This document shows, in pieces, positions 1-6,803 of a DNA stretch of 35,739 bases. Numbering within the stretch: the first letter of the stretch is position 1; each line of letters begins with the position of its first letter. The notes below the pieces were generated by a model. The model saw only the letters and a list, made by a program, of their open reading frames with translations, was not told the DNA's origin and made no database searches. Made by a program: the position numbers and the translations under genes. The DNA comes from Candidatus Nitrosopumilus sp. (GTDB lineage: Archaea > Thermoproteota > Nitrososphaeria > Nitrososphaerales > Nitrosopumilaceae): the NCBI GenBank assembly GCA_018263505.1, contig JAANXA010000021.1, forward strand, positions 1-35,739. Reading direction: 5' to 3'.

Positions 1-127
1 TGTTGTATTTTGAAATTGTTTTTGCGGTTTTTCTAACTATGGAATTTGAAAAACATTGTGAACATAATTTTTGACCTGAATATTTTCTAGTATAAACAGC
101 TTGATTTTCACATCTATCACATTTCAT
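1..127 (-). CDS. tRNA 2-thiolation ATPase, Ctu1/NcsA-like (partial, N-terminus only)
   Basis: The reading frame opens at an ATG (125-127) and runs off the left edge, so only about 42 N-terminal residues are visible. They begin MKCDRC and continue with a second Cys pair (LCSQCF), giving a CxxC...CxxC zinc finger followed by a basic helix. This is the usual N-terminus of archaeal PP-loop ATPases of the Ctu1/NcsA/TtcA type, which 2-thiolate uridine or cytidine in tRNA. The PP-loop itself lies outside the window, so the family call rests on the zinc finger alone. The gene starts 41 bp after the site-2 protease stop on the same strand and may be cotranscribed with it. Another zinc-finger protein cannot be excluded. 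Confidence 0.65.
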   Translation of the reverse strand, partial: MKCDRCENQAVYTRKYSGQKLCSQCFSNSIVRKTAKTISKYN

Positions 128-168
128 GAAATTAATTATAATTTTTCATTAATGATTCTTTAGGTAAA

Positions 169-1398
169 TTAGATTGTAAACCATCCTGATTTCATATATG
201 ATAAAGCAATATTGAGACCAAATAGAACAAACGTGAATGCGTAAATTCCCACCATTGTCATATTGACTGCTTTTTCTGAAATTCTTTTATCAATAATAAT
301 ATGAATGAATTTTCCACCGTCTAGAATTGGTAATGGCAACATGTTGATTATTCCAATGAAAAATGAAATCATCCACAACCATAACAAGAAATATGAAAAT
401 TGACCTCCTATAGCTGTGTCTAACCCCCAATCGATGACGTTGTAAATTGGTACTGGTTGTGAATCGTTTCTCATTATTCCAATTAATCCTCTTTCAGCAT
501 TCTCTGGTGCTGGCATCACTTGTAATTCAAAATCTAATGGTTGACTTTCTCTTAACACTGAAACAGTAGCAGTTTCACCTGGATTCAAAGTGGGAAAATC
601 TGCTGGATTATGAATTGATATGCCGTTAATTGAAGTAATCAAATCATTTGCTTGAATACCTGCTTGTTGTGCTCCACCACCATCAATTACTGATAGTACC
701 ATAACTCCATCCATTTCAGCTTTTTCGTAAAATGTACTTTGTATTGGTTCTGGAACAACCATTGCAAACATTGGATTTGTCAACAAAATAGCTCCTAATG
801 CAAATGAAAACAAAACATTTGAAGTTGCACCTGCTCCAATAACTCTTAATTTAGAAATCTTTTTTGCTTTTTCAAACTCTTCTTCGTCTGGTTCAACAAA
901 ACCTGCAAACATTGCAATAAAAATGGCAAAGCCACCTGTTTTGATTTTTATTTTTTCAAGAGCTGCTACAATTCCATGTCCGCCCTCATGCATGACAAGT
1001 ACAATTGGGATTGAAAGTAAAAAGGCCCCAATTGCTGGGGCTGAAGTTAATGTAACGCCTGGAATTAATACGGTTAATTCATTAAATTCTGATTGTGCAA
1101 CAAAATAATTTGAAACATTATTTAACAAAAACCAAAATGCAAAACCCATCATTATGAATCCTGCAATGACACTAACATTTGCAAATACAGATACTGCTGA
1201 TCTTGTTCTACCTAGAATTTTTATTAAAAGTTCATTGACTCCTTTATTTTTATAAACTAGACTGTATGCCTTTATTTCAAAACCAAACCGCTCTAATTTT
1301 AGAGCTTTGGCTGATATGAAAATTCCTACCCATCCAATTAAGACATAGATAATGGGTAAATTCTCTTCTAATCTTTGAGTAATAAAACCAAGTTCCAA
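169..1398 (-). CDS. site-2 protease family membrane zinc metalloprotease with PDZ domain
   Basis: This 409-residue polytopic membrane protein should perform intramembrane proteolysis. HEGGH at residues 137-141 is the HExxH zinc site within a hydrophobic helix. The second motif, NMLPLPILDGG (352-362), supplies the third zinc ligand (Asp360). A PDZ-like domain lies between them at about 230-295. Several hydrophobic segments flank these (about 15-33, 70-95, 123-145, 185-215, 335-355, 378-400). Both catalytic motifs are intact. The start is TTG, with an A/T-rich TATA-like element about 22 nt upstream on this strand, which suits a leaderless message. Natural substrates are not evident. The gene faces the TnpB element across 285 noncoding bases. 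Confidence 0.9.
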   Translation of the reverse strand: MELGFITQRLEENLPIIYVLIGWVGIFISAKALKLERFGFEIKAYSLVYKNKGVNELLIKILGRTRSAVSVFANVSVIAGFIMMGFAFWFLLNNVSNYFVAQSEFNELTVLIPGVTLTSAPAIGAFLLSIPIVLVMHEGGHGIVAALEKIKIKTGGFAIFIAMFAGFVEPDEEEFEKAKKISKLRVIGAGATSNVLFSFALGAILLTNPMFAMVVPEPIQSTFYEKAEMDGVMVLSVIDGGGAQQAGIQANDLITSINGISIHNPADFPTLNPGETATVSVLRESQPLDFELQVMPAPENAERGLIGIMRNDSQPVPIYNVIDWGLDTAIGGQFSYFLLWLWMISFFIGIINMLPLPILDGGKFIHIIIDKRISEKAVNMTMVGIYAFTFVLFGLNIALSYMKSGWFTI

Positions 1399-1683
1399 AC
1401 TAATTGTTAATTTTTTAAGTCACGTACATTTATCGGTTTCTAGCGTTGATAGTCATATACGATATAGGAGATATCTTAACTCCTTTACTGTAGAACGCCA
1501 AAATAAATCAATTATATTATGGAATTCTTTTTGACGTCCAAACTTGATAAGATCTTGAAATTAATCTAGAATCACTATAAATCTAATTCCAGAATAGTCA
1601 ATATTGTATACAGATAAGCTTACAATTTTTGCCATGACAAATAATTTAACATTGTTTATCGTATATCAAAACCAGATAATCTC
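1399..1683. other. noncoding gap between the protease gene and tnpB; probable left part of the IS element
   Basis: These 285 bases contain no credible gene. The left edge carries the promoter of the minus-strand protease. The rest probably contains the left end of the IS200/IS605-type element. Small dyads are visible: GATAT-AGGAG-ATATC (1461-1475), AGGAG/CTCCT (1466-1470 and 1480-1484), and a 10-bp inverted repeat, ATATACGATA at 1455-1464 against TATCGTATAT at 1657-1666. None can be named as the transposon left end from this one copy. Confidence 0.4.
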
Positions 1684-2856
1684 ATGAAAACTAGAAACTA
1701 CAAATTTAGACTGTATCCAAATGACTCGCAAGAAAAAAAACTGCAAAACAATCTAGCAGTATGTAGGTGGGTATACAATAAATTTGTAGAATGTGCTCAA
1801 AAAGGATTCATATCGCGAAATGACTGTAACTACTATTTGGTTGAATTAAAACAGCAGGAACGATGGTTATATGGTTATTACTCCAAAATGCTTCAAGCAA
1901 TATCTGCACAAATAGACAGTGCTCAAAAAGTCATAATCGAGCTTAACAAAAAAGGATATCATACAGGAAATTTGAGATTTTGTAAGTATCATGACTATCG
2001 AACTTTTACATACAACCAAACTGGATTCAAGATGGAACAACATGGAAACACCGATCTATTACATCTCTCAAAAATTGGATGGATTGAAATAAGACAACAC
2101 CGTGATTTTCCACAAAATTCAAAAATAAAGCAAGTGATAGTTACAAAATCTAAGAGTGAAAGATGGTTTGTATGCGTTACAGTTGATATTTCAGAATCAC
2201 TGGTTGATATTCCAAAGATATCATTCTCAAGATCAGTCGGTATTGATGTTGGAGTAAAGTCATTTGCATATGATAGTAACGGCAATCAGACACCCAACCC
2301 CAAGAACTTTCAAAAAATGTTAAAACCACTTGCAAGAGTGCAGAGAAAGATTTCAAGAAGAAAGAAGGGATCAAACAACAGACTCAAAGCAATTCTCAAA
2401 ATGCAAAAGATTCATGAAAAGATAGCAAATAAAAGAAAAGACTTTCAGCACAAACTGTCTACACAGTATGCAAAAAATAATGATGTTGTATTTGTTGAAA
2501 AACTACAAAAACTAAACATGGTAAAAAACCATAGATTGTCTAGAAGCATAATGGATGCAAGTTGGGGTATATTCTTACAAAAACTAGAATACAAATGTAA
2601 AATGGTAATTGAAGTCCCAGCCAGAAACACTACAATAGATTGTTCACGTTGTGGCAACAAAGTACCAAAAAGTTTAGCTGTTAGAATTCACAGATGCAAT
2701 TTTTGTAATTTGGTACTAGATCGTGATTATAATGCATCAATTAATATCCTCAACAAGGGATTGAACAAACTACCGCAGGAACTGCGGGAAGTAACGCTTG
2801 TGGAGATGCCAAAGGTATCAAAGAAGCAAGAAGAGGCCACTCAATTTGTTGGGTGA
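1684..2856 (+). CDS. tnpB: TnpB, RNA-guided RuvC-type nuclease of an IS200/IS605-family element
   Basis: The 390-residue protein has the full TnpB layout. The N-terminal part begins with the family signature (YKFRLYPN, then CRWVYNKF). The RuvC-like core follows, with Asp188 (GIDVGVKSF), Glu272 (VFVEKL) and the third acidic site at DRDYNAS (346-352). Just before it is a zinc ribbon, C320-x2-C323 and C338-x2-C341. All catalytic positions are present and there is no frameshift, so it should be active. In studied relatives TnpB cuts DNA using an RNA made from the 3' end of its own gene plus the flanking sequence. Here the gene's last codons run into the right-end hairpin, as that model expects. 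The tail region (GLNKLPQELREV) matches the usual archaeal OrfB ending. Confidence 0.92.
   Translation: MKTRNYKFRLYPNDSQEKKLQNNLAVCRWVYNKFVECAQKGFISRNDCNYYLVELKQQERWLYGYYSKMLQAISAQIDSAQKVIIELNKKGYHTGNLRFCKYHDYRTFTYNQTGFKMEQHGNTDLLHLSKIGWIEIRQHRDFPQNSKIKQVIVTKSKSERWFVCVTVDISESLVDIPKISFSRSVGIDVGVKSFAYDSNGNQTPNPKNFQKMLKPLARVQRKISRRKKGSNNRLKAILKMQKIHEKIANKRKDFQHKLSTQYAKNNDVVFVEKLQKLNMVKNHRLSRSIMDASWGIFLQKLEYKCKMVIEVPARNTTIDCSRCGNKVPKSLAVRIHRCNFCNLVLDRDYNASINILNKGLNKLPQELREVTLVEMPKVSKKQEEATQFVG
2838..2855 (+). repeat. right-end hairpin of the IS element / 3' part of the predicted omegaRNA
   Basis: The sequence CACTCAA-TTTG-TTGGGTG forms a 7-bp stem with one G-T pair and a 4-base loop. It overlaps the last codons and stop of tnpB. 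A short subterminal hairpin at the right end is the structure recognised by Y1 transposases in IS200/IS605 elements, and in TnpB systems it lies at the scaffold end of the guide RNA. The following bases TTCACC (2860-2865) are a plausible cleavage boundary. Sequences just beyond it would supply the guide. Confidence 0.6.
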
Positions 2857-2872
2857 TAGTTCACCGGTTACT

Positions 2873-3184
2873 ATGAAATCTGTGATTATCATCTCAACAT
2901 ATCCTAATAAAAAATCTATTTCAAAAATCGCAAAAGAACTTGTACAATACAAAACAGTAGCCTGTGTCAATATCTCAAAAGTCTCATCAATTTATTCTTG
3001 GAATAAAAAAATTGAAAATACGTCTGAATACTTGGCAATTTTCAAAACTACTTTAAAAAACAAAAAATTACTAAAACAAAAAATTAAAGAAACTCATCCT
3101 TATGATGTGCCTGAAATTGCAGAGATTGATATTACATCAATTAACAAGTCTTATCTAAAATGGTTAATTGAATCTACAAATTAA
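2873..3184 (+). CDS. cutA: CutA1-family divalent-cation tolerance protein
   Basis: The 103-residue product matches CutA1, a small trimeric protein that binds divalent metals and is linked to copper tolerance in bacteria; its exact archaeal role is unsettled. Family marks are the CVNI segment, YSW (41-43), the LAIFKTT strand and the signature HPYDVPEI (75-82). I chose the ATG at 2873 because the protein then starts at the family's normal first strand (MKSVIIISTYP). The in-frame extension to 2798 reads through the tnpB 3' end and is not CutA-like. The gene lies directly behind the IS right end, and its own promoter may have been displaced. Its stop overlaps the convergent pelota stop by 4 bp. 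Confidence 0.92.
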   Translation: MKSVIIISTYPNKKSISKIAKELVQYKTVACVNISKVSSIYSWNKKIENTSEYLAIFKTTLKNKKLLKQKIKETHPYDVPEIAEIDITSINKSYLKWLIESTN

Positions 3185-4221
3185 GATTCAATTACATATC
3201 GCAACAATGAAACTATTCCGCCCAAACCTGTAACCCTTAGACCAATATCTGTAGTTGAATCAACACTGTAAATTTTAACTCCTTTACTCTCTACATCATT
3301 TAGAAAATCTATCATTTTTTGTTCATCATCTTGAATTGCTTTATCTGAAAATACAAGTGATTCTACAGCTCCCATTTGATTTGCATTATATGTTTCATCA
3401 AAACCCATCGTGAATTTTTTATTTTGTTTGTTTGCTAGAACCATTATTTCATCAATTATCGATGATGCTTTGGCAAGATTACTTTCAGACATTATCTCTT
3501 TCATGGTTTGAGATTTTGTAAATATGTAAATCCCATCTTCACCTCCAGAATCAATCCCATCAATTACTTTAATGTTGAATTTTTGAGATTTTTGAATAAA
3601 ATTTGAGAATCTTTTCTTTGTTTCTCCTGGACCAAAAATTATCATCGTGTCTTCTTTTTTGATTATAGTTAATACTGCTTGTTGGACATGTTCAAAAAAT
3701 TTTTCAATATTGAAATTAGTTTTGTATCTTTTTCCACCTGAACCTGAATAAATATTTGGCATAAATTCCAAGTGTGTACCTCGTAATCTTGCAATACCGC
3801 AATCTCCTGTATCAATTGCAACAAGTACAAAACCAATCTGTTTGTTATTAGATTCTAAAAGATTTTTTTCAATTGGTAGCCACTTTTTCTTTGAGATTGT
3901 AATTCCATCATTTATTTTTAAAATAAATGAATGGTGTGAACCATGTGGAACTGATTCATTATTTGATTCAGAAATTATTCCACTAACTCTTAATCTATCT
4001 AAAACATCATCAAGAGAAATTTTTTCTACAGTTAAAGCAATTCTTATTTTGATCCTTTCACCTTTGTCTGGTCTTGAATAATCTCTATCTTGTTTTAATA
4101 CTCTAGTTGTATCTCCTATTACTTTATCATTTTCTTTAATTATTCGACGTAAATTTAACAAATCATCTGAATCTTCAGGAATTACTGAGATTGAATTCTC
4201 ATCAATAATTTTTGTAATCAT
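3181..4221 (-). CDS. pelA: Pelota (Dom34) mRNA surveillance / ribosome rescue factor
   Basis: At 346 residues this is the normal length for archaeal Pelota, which binds the empty A site of stalled ribosomes and with aEF1A and ABCE1 splits them. The N-terminal Sm-like domain (about 1-125) contains the characteristic PHGSHHSF segment. The central and C-terminal eRF1-like domains follow, ending in GLGGIVSLLRYVIES, a typical Pelota finish. As expected for Pelota, no GGQ motif is present. The ATG start is clear. The gene is convergent with cutA (4-bp overlap) and lies downstream of the conserved unknown at 4258-4731 on the same strand. Confidence 0.93.
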   Translation of the reverse strand: MITKIIDENSISVIPEDSDDLLNLRRIIKENDKVIGDTTRVLKQDRDYSRPDKGERIKIRIALTVEKISLDDVLDRLRVSGIISESNNESVPHGSHHSFILKINDGITISKKKWLPIEKNLLESNNKQIGFVLVAIDTGDCGIARLRGTHLEFMPNIYSGSGGKRYKTNFNIEKFFEHVQQAVLTIIKKEDTMIIFGPGETKKRFSNFIQKSQKFNIKVIDGIDSGGEDGIYIFTKSQTMKEIMSESNLAKASSIIDEIMVLANKQNKKFTMGFDETYNANQMGAVESLVFSDKAIQDDEQKMIDFLNDVESKGVKIYSVDSTTDIGLRVTGLGGIVSLLRYVIES

Positions 4222-4257
4222 AATATAATTCCAATCTACAAAAAGAAAAAGTTAAGT

Positions 4258-4731
4258 TTATTCTTTTTTGGCTTTTGTTTCTTCAGATTTTTTTTTCAAA
4301 TAATTTTCAACCCAATCTAAAGTCAATACACCTGATTCTGCAAGATTTGTTAGAGAATTTGCAGAAGCTTCTCCAGTAACTTTTCCATTATTTCTTTTTA
4401 ATTGACGCCACTTAAGAGATGTATTACCACTTTTTGAATTATAAATAACTCCAAGAATGTCTCTTGCATTTACAAATGTCATATCTCTTAATTTTTTTAA
4501 AGTCACTTTATCTGCAGCCTCTACATAAATTGCTCCAAGACTATCTTCTCTTTCAGCAAATACTTCAGCATCTTCTAAATAACTTCTAGGAGCAAATGAT
4601 CTACATGTACTAGAAATAATGAACCTCCTAAAACTTTCAACTGAAGCAGGTGTATCAATTGTAACCATTTTGACTAATTCAAATATTTGCCATTTATCAA
4701 GCTTCTTGAAAGATTCAATAGGAATCCTCAA
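4258..4731 (-). CDS. conserved hypothetical protein, 157 residues
   Basis: I do not recognise this family. The product is soluble, with no signal peptide or membrane segment, mostly helical in appearance, and ends in a highly charged tail (KKKSEETKAKKE). A central stretch (about 60-105) alternates acidic and hydrophobic residues. The start is uncertain. TTG at 4731 is used, but the frame stays open without an ATG to about 4815, across the sRNA predicted on the other strand. The first internal ATG would remove 21 residues. It precedes pelota by 36 bp and may share its transcript. Confidence 0.7.
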   Translation of the reverse strand: MRIPIESFKKLDKWQIFELVKMVTIDTPASVESFRRFIISSTCRSFAPRSYLEDAEVFAEREDSLGAIYVEAADKVTLKKLRDMTFVNARDILGVIYNSKSGNTSLKWRQLKRNNGKVTGEASANSLTNLAESGVLTLDWVENYLKKKSEETKAKKE

Positions 4732-4746
4732 AATATTTGGCTTGCG

Positions 4747-4804
4747 GGCAGTGATGAACCTATCCCTTTGATTGATGATGAGGATCTTGAGTTCTGAGCC
4801 TGCC
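4747..4804 (+). ncRNA. probable C/D box small RNA (2'-O-methylation guide)
   Basis: All archaeal C/D box parts occur in order within 58 nt. A 5' stem half GGCA (4747-4750) is followed by C box GTGATGA (4751-4757) and a 10-nt guide. A weak D' box TTGA (4768-4771), C' box ATGATGA (4775-4781), a 12-nt guide, D box CTGA (4794-4797) and 3' stem half TGCC (4801-4804) complete it. Box spacing and terminal pairing are typical. D' is off-consensus (TTGA for CTGA). Target sites in rRNA or tRNA were not searched. The opposite strand is an open frame continuing upstream of the 4258-4731 gene, so overlap with its N-terminus is the main alternative. Confidence 0.68.
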
Positions 4805-4838
4805 TTAGAATTTTAAGTAATGTATATCTTTGAAAAGT

Positions 4839-5258
4839 ATGAAATCTTTAACTGAATATCTAACATTTAAAGTAAAAACACGAAGGGCTTTTGTAAATAT
4901 TACATCTAATATTACAAAATTGGTTACCAAAAGTAAAATCAAAGAAGGACTTTGTTTAGTAAATGCAATGCATATCACTGCTAGTGTATTCATAAATGAC
5001 AATGAAAGTGGATTACATCATGATTATGAAAAATGGCTGGAAGGATTAGCTCCTCATGAACCAATTGAACAATATGATCATAATAAAACAGGTGAAGATA
5101 ATGCTGATGCACATCTTAAACGACAAGTTATGGGAAGAGAAGTAGTAATTGCAATTACTGATGGTAAATTAGATTTTGGACCATGGGAAGCAATTTTCTA
5201 TGGTGAATTTGATGGAAGAAGACCAAAAAGAGTTTTAGTAAAAATTATTGGTGAATAA
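4839..5258 (+). CDS. YjbQ/UPF0047 family protein (secondary thiamine-phosphate synthase type)
   Basis: The 139-residue product belongs to the YjbQ family. Some members complement thiamine-phosphate synthase loss, but the physiological role is uncertain. Signature segments are all present: [12 protein letters not shown], the [13 protein letters not shown] region with its metal-binding His residues, [12 protein letters not shown], and the conserved C-terminus [27 protein letters not shown] chose ATG 4839 over an in-frame TTG at 4830, because MKSLTEYL is the usual family start. It abuts the convergent mini-protein gene, with stop codons directly adjacent. Confidence 0.88.
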   Translation: MKSLTEYLTFKVKTRRAFVNITSNITKLVTKSKIKEGLCLVNAMHITASVFINDNESGLHHDYEKWLEGLAPHEPIEQYDHNKTGEDNADAHLKRQVMGREVVIAITDGKLDFGPWEAIFYGEFDGRRPKRVLVKIIGE

Positions 5259-5423
5259 TTATCCGAAATCTGCATCACGTTTTTGGCTTTGTGATTCATT
5301 TTTTCTTGCAGCATTTCTAAATTCATCATCATGATTTTGAGGCCCATGTCCACATTCTATACATGCCATTTTGAATCCATCATCACTTTTTTGATATGTT
5401 TCACAACCACAAAAACATGCCAT
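5259..5423 (-). CDS. 54-residue zinc-ribbon mini-protein
   Basis: The frame ATG (5421-5423) to TAA (5259-5261) encodes 54 residues. An N-terminal CFCGCE is followed by CIECGHG, so at least four Cys are placed as a compact treble-clef or ribbon zinc site. A hydrophilic tail rich in Asn, Asp, Arg and Gln follows. No membrane segment is present. The Cys spacing and full use of the space between yjbQ and the DtxR gene argue that it is real. I do not recognise a function. It lies 42 bp downstream of the DtxR-family gene on the same strand and could be the third gene of that operon. Confidence 0.72.
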   Translation of the reverse strand: MACFCGCETYQKSDDGFKMACIECGHGPQNHDDEFRNAARKNESQSQKRDADFG

Positions 5424-5465
5424 GAATTAACGAACTTCTAAGATGATATATCTTTTAGGATATTA

Positions 5466-5915
5466 TTATGATTCACAACATTGTCCCATAGGAATTTCAT
5501 GATCATGTGGACATTTTCTTGGATGCTTTAGCATTGTACATAATGCATCTGTAAATTGTTTGTTCATATGATGTTCAATTCCACACACCATCTCTTCATC
5601 AATATCTACTTTGAGTGCACTATCCATTAGAACTTCAAGTAATCTACTGTTTCGCATCATACTAGCACCAATATTTTGACCTTCTTCTGTAAGTTTTACT
5701 CCTGCTTTATTGTAAGAAACTAAATTTTTACCATTTAGTTTTTTTAACATTTGAACAACACTTGGTTGTCGTACATTGAGCATTTTGGCAATGGTACTAA
5801 TTTTGACATCTTCACCTCTTTCTTTTATGTGCCAAATTGCTTTTAGATACATTTCAACATGTTCAGCTTCTGCTGTTCCTACAAATAATGTCTCTTTGTC
5901 TTCAAGTATGTCCAT
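5466..5915 (-). CDS. DtxR/MntR-family metal-dependent transcriptional regulator
   Basis: This 149-residue protein has the DtxR layout. A winged helix-turn-helix (about 17-80, with the recognition segment RQPSVVQMLKKL) is followed by the metal-binding dimerisation domain. The signature VCGIEHHM (110-117) carries Cys111, Glu114, His115 and His116, and the segment HPRKCPHDHEIPMG closes the family core. It stops after the first two domains, with no SH3-like third domain, as in MntR-type members. It probably represses metal-uptake genes when Fe(II) or Mn(II) is bound. The start codon lies 3 bp after the TrmB-family stop, so the two regulators form an operon. Confidence 0.93.
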   Translation of the reverse strand: MDILEDKETLFVGTAEAEHVEMYLKAIWHIKERGEDVKISTIAKMLNVRQPSVVQMLKKLNGKNLVSYNKAGVKLTEEGQNIGASMMRNSRLLEVLMDSALKVDIDEEMVCGIEHHMNKQFTDALCTMLKHPRKCPHDHEIPMGQCCES

Positions 5916-5918
5916 ATT

Positions 5919-6686
5919 CTATACTTCCTTTGAATCTTTTAATAAATATTCAAAATATTGTCGTGCAAATCCTGCTAACCCTGCATGATCTGCCCAAATT
6001 GCTACAATATCTGATGAACCTTCTATCGCAGTTTCTGGACCTAATAAAATTACAACATACCTTTTATCTGAAATTATCCCTCCTCCAAACAAACCTTTTT
6101 TGATTTTTACTGTTGCAACTCTTTTGATTGCCTTAATTGATTCCTCATCAATTTTATCTGAAGTTAGAATAGTTATTTCTACCCCTCTATCGTGAAGTGA
6201 TCTTAATTTTGGTAATGCTTGTCTCACTAATTCTTCCCCAGCTTCTGGTAATGCAATCATCACTTCATTTCTACAAGTTTCTACCATCTCTAAAATTTTA
6301 GATGTAATGTTTATTGCACCTGACAATACCCAAATGTCTGGTTTTTCACTAATTCCACTTTTTTCGTATAGTGGAACTAACTCATTTAAAATAACATTTT
6401 GATTTTTTAAAAAATCTGTCTCCATTTTTTGTTTTGTTGTTTCTAATCCTGTGGATGGTGATTTTGCAAAATATCTTGTAGGCCTTGAATCATCAGATCC
6501 TATCCAGCTTTTTTCTTCTAACGTTCCTAAGACTTCATAAATTTTTGAATAAGGAACTCCTGATTTTTGACTTAGATCTGATGCTGTTAATTCTCCTGTT
6601 TTGAGCAGTACAGAAAATGTCTTTATCTCATAACTTGTAAGACCAATTTTTTCAAGAGATTTTCTTGTTTTATCTGATATACTCAT
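5919..6686 (-). CDS. TrmB-family transcriptional regulator
   Basis: The 255-residue product has an N-terminal winged helix (about 8-70, LTSYEIKTFSVLLKTGELTA then GVPYSKIYEVLGTLEEK), typical of TrmB regulators. It is followed by a coiled linker and a phospholipase-D-like effector domain (about 115-250) as in TrmB-like proteins. The sugar-binding C-terminal domain of full-length TrmB (about 340 residues) is absent, so the ligand may not be a sugar. It is divergent from the tetraether-synthase-like gene with 117 bp between starts. A perfect 12-bp palindrome sits 6 bp before its ATG, suggesting autoregulation and possible control of the divergent gene. The DtxR gene follows 3 bp downstream. Confidence 0.88.
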   Translation of the reverse strand: MSISDKTRKSLEKIGLTSYEIKTFSVLLKTGELTASDLSQKSGVPYSKIYEVLGTLEEKSWIGSDDSRPTRYFAKSPSTGLETTKQKMETDFLKNQNVILNELVPLYEKSGISEKPDIWVLSGAINITSKILEMVETCRNEVMIALPEAGEELVRQALPKLRSLHDRGVEITILTSDKIDEESIKAIKRVATVKIKKGLFGGGIISDKRYVVILLGPETAIEGSSDIVAIWADHAGLAGFARQYFEYLLKDSKEV

Positions 6687-6691
6687 GCGAT

Positions 6692-6703
6692 CTAATCGAT
6701 TAG
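6692..6703. promoter_or_regulatory. 12-bp palindrome in the TrmB / radical SAM divergent promoter
   Basis: CTAATCGATTAG is a perfect palindrome placed between the TrmB ATG (6686) and a TATA-like TTTAAATA on the same strand (about 6709-6716). A repressor bound here would sit at the transcription start of the TrmB-DtxR operon, so autorepression is the simplest reading. Binding itself is inferred. Confidence 0.45.
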
Positions 6704-6742
6704 CTTTGATATTTAAACCTCATACGAATATGTCTCCTAAAT

Positions 6743-6754
6743 CCCCCACGGGGG
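6743..6754. promoter_or_regulatory. GC-only dyad CCCCC-AC-GGGGG upstream of the radical SAM gene
   Basis: A 5-bp C/G dyad with a 2-base centre stands out in this A/T-rich intergenic region. It lies 17 bp upstream of the TATA box at 6771-6776 and about 50 bp before the chosen start at 6804. That position suits an activator or regulator site rather than an untranslated leader. Confidence 0.35.
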
Positions 6755-6770
6755 CAAGTATGAAATGCAT

Positions 6771-6776
6771 TATATA
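6771..6776 (+). promoter_or_regulatory. TATA box of the tetraether-synthase-like gene
   Basis: TATATA is followed 27 bp later by the ATG at 6804. This spacing fits an archaeal promoter giving a leaderless or near-leaderless transcript, and it decides the start in favour of 6804 over the in-frame ATG at 6765. Confidence 0.5.
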
Positions 6777-6803
6777 CCAATTAGAAAAGTTATCGTTATA
6801 GAC

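Larger units (their letters stand above)
1440..2866 (+). mobile_element. IS200/IS605-family element carrying only tnpB (approximate ends)
   Basis: The element is inferred from an intact tnpB followed at once by a right-end-like hairpin (2838-2855) and TTCACC (2860-2865). No Y1 transposase (tnpA) lies next to it, so it is either a tnpB-only element mobilised in trans or a domesticated copy. The right boundary is placed just after the hairpin by analogy with IS605 elements. The left boundary lies somewhere in 1440-1680 and is uncertain. Insertion falls immediately upstream of cutA, leaving 16 bp between the tnpB stop and the cutA ATG, so cutA may depend on read-through from tnpB. Confidence 0.6.

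Noticed and set aside
2798-2872. Longer N-terminus for CutA starting inside tnpB
   Set aside because: The extra residues come from the tnpB 3' end in another frame and have no CutA similarity. The ATG at 2873 gives the normal family start.
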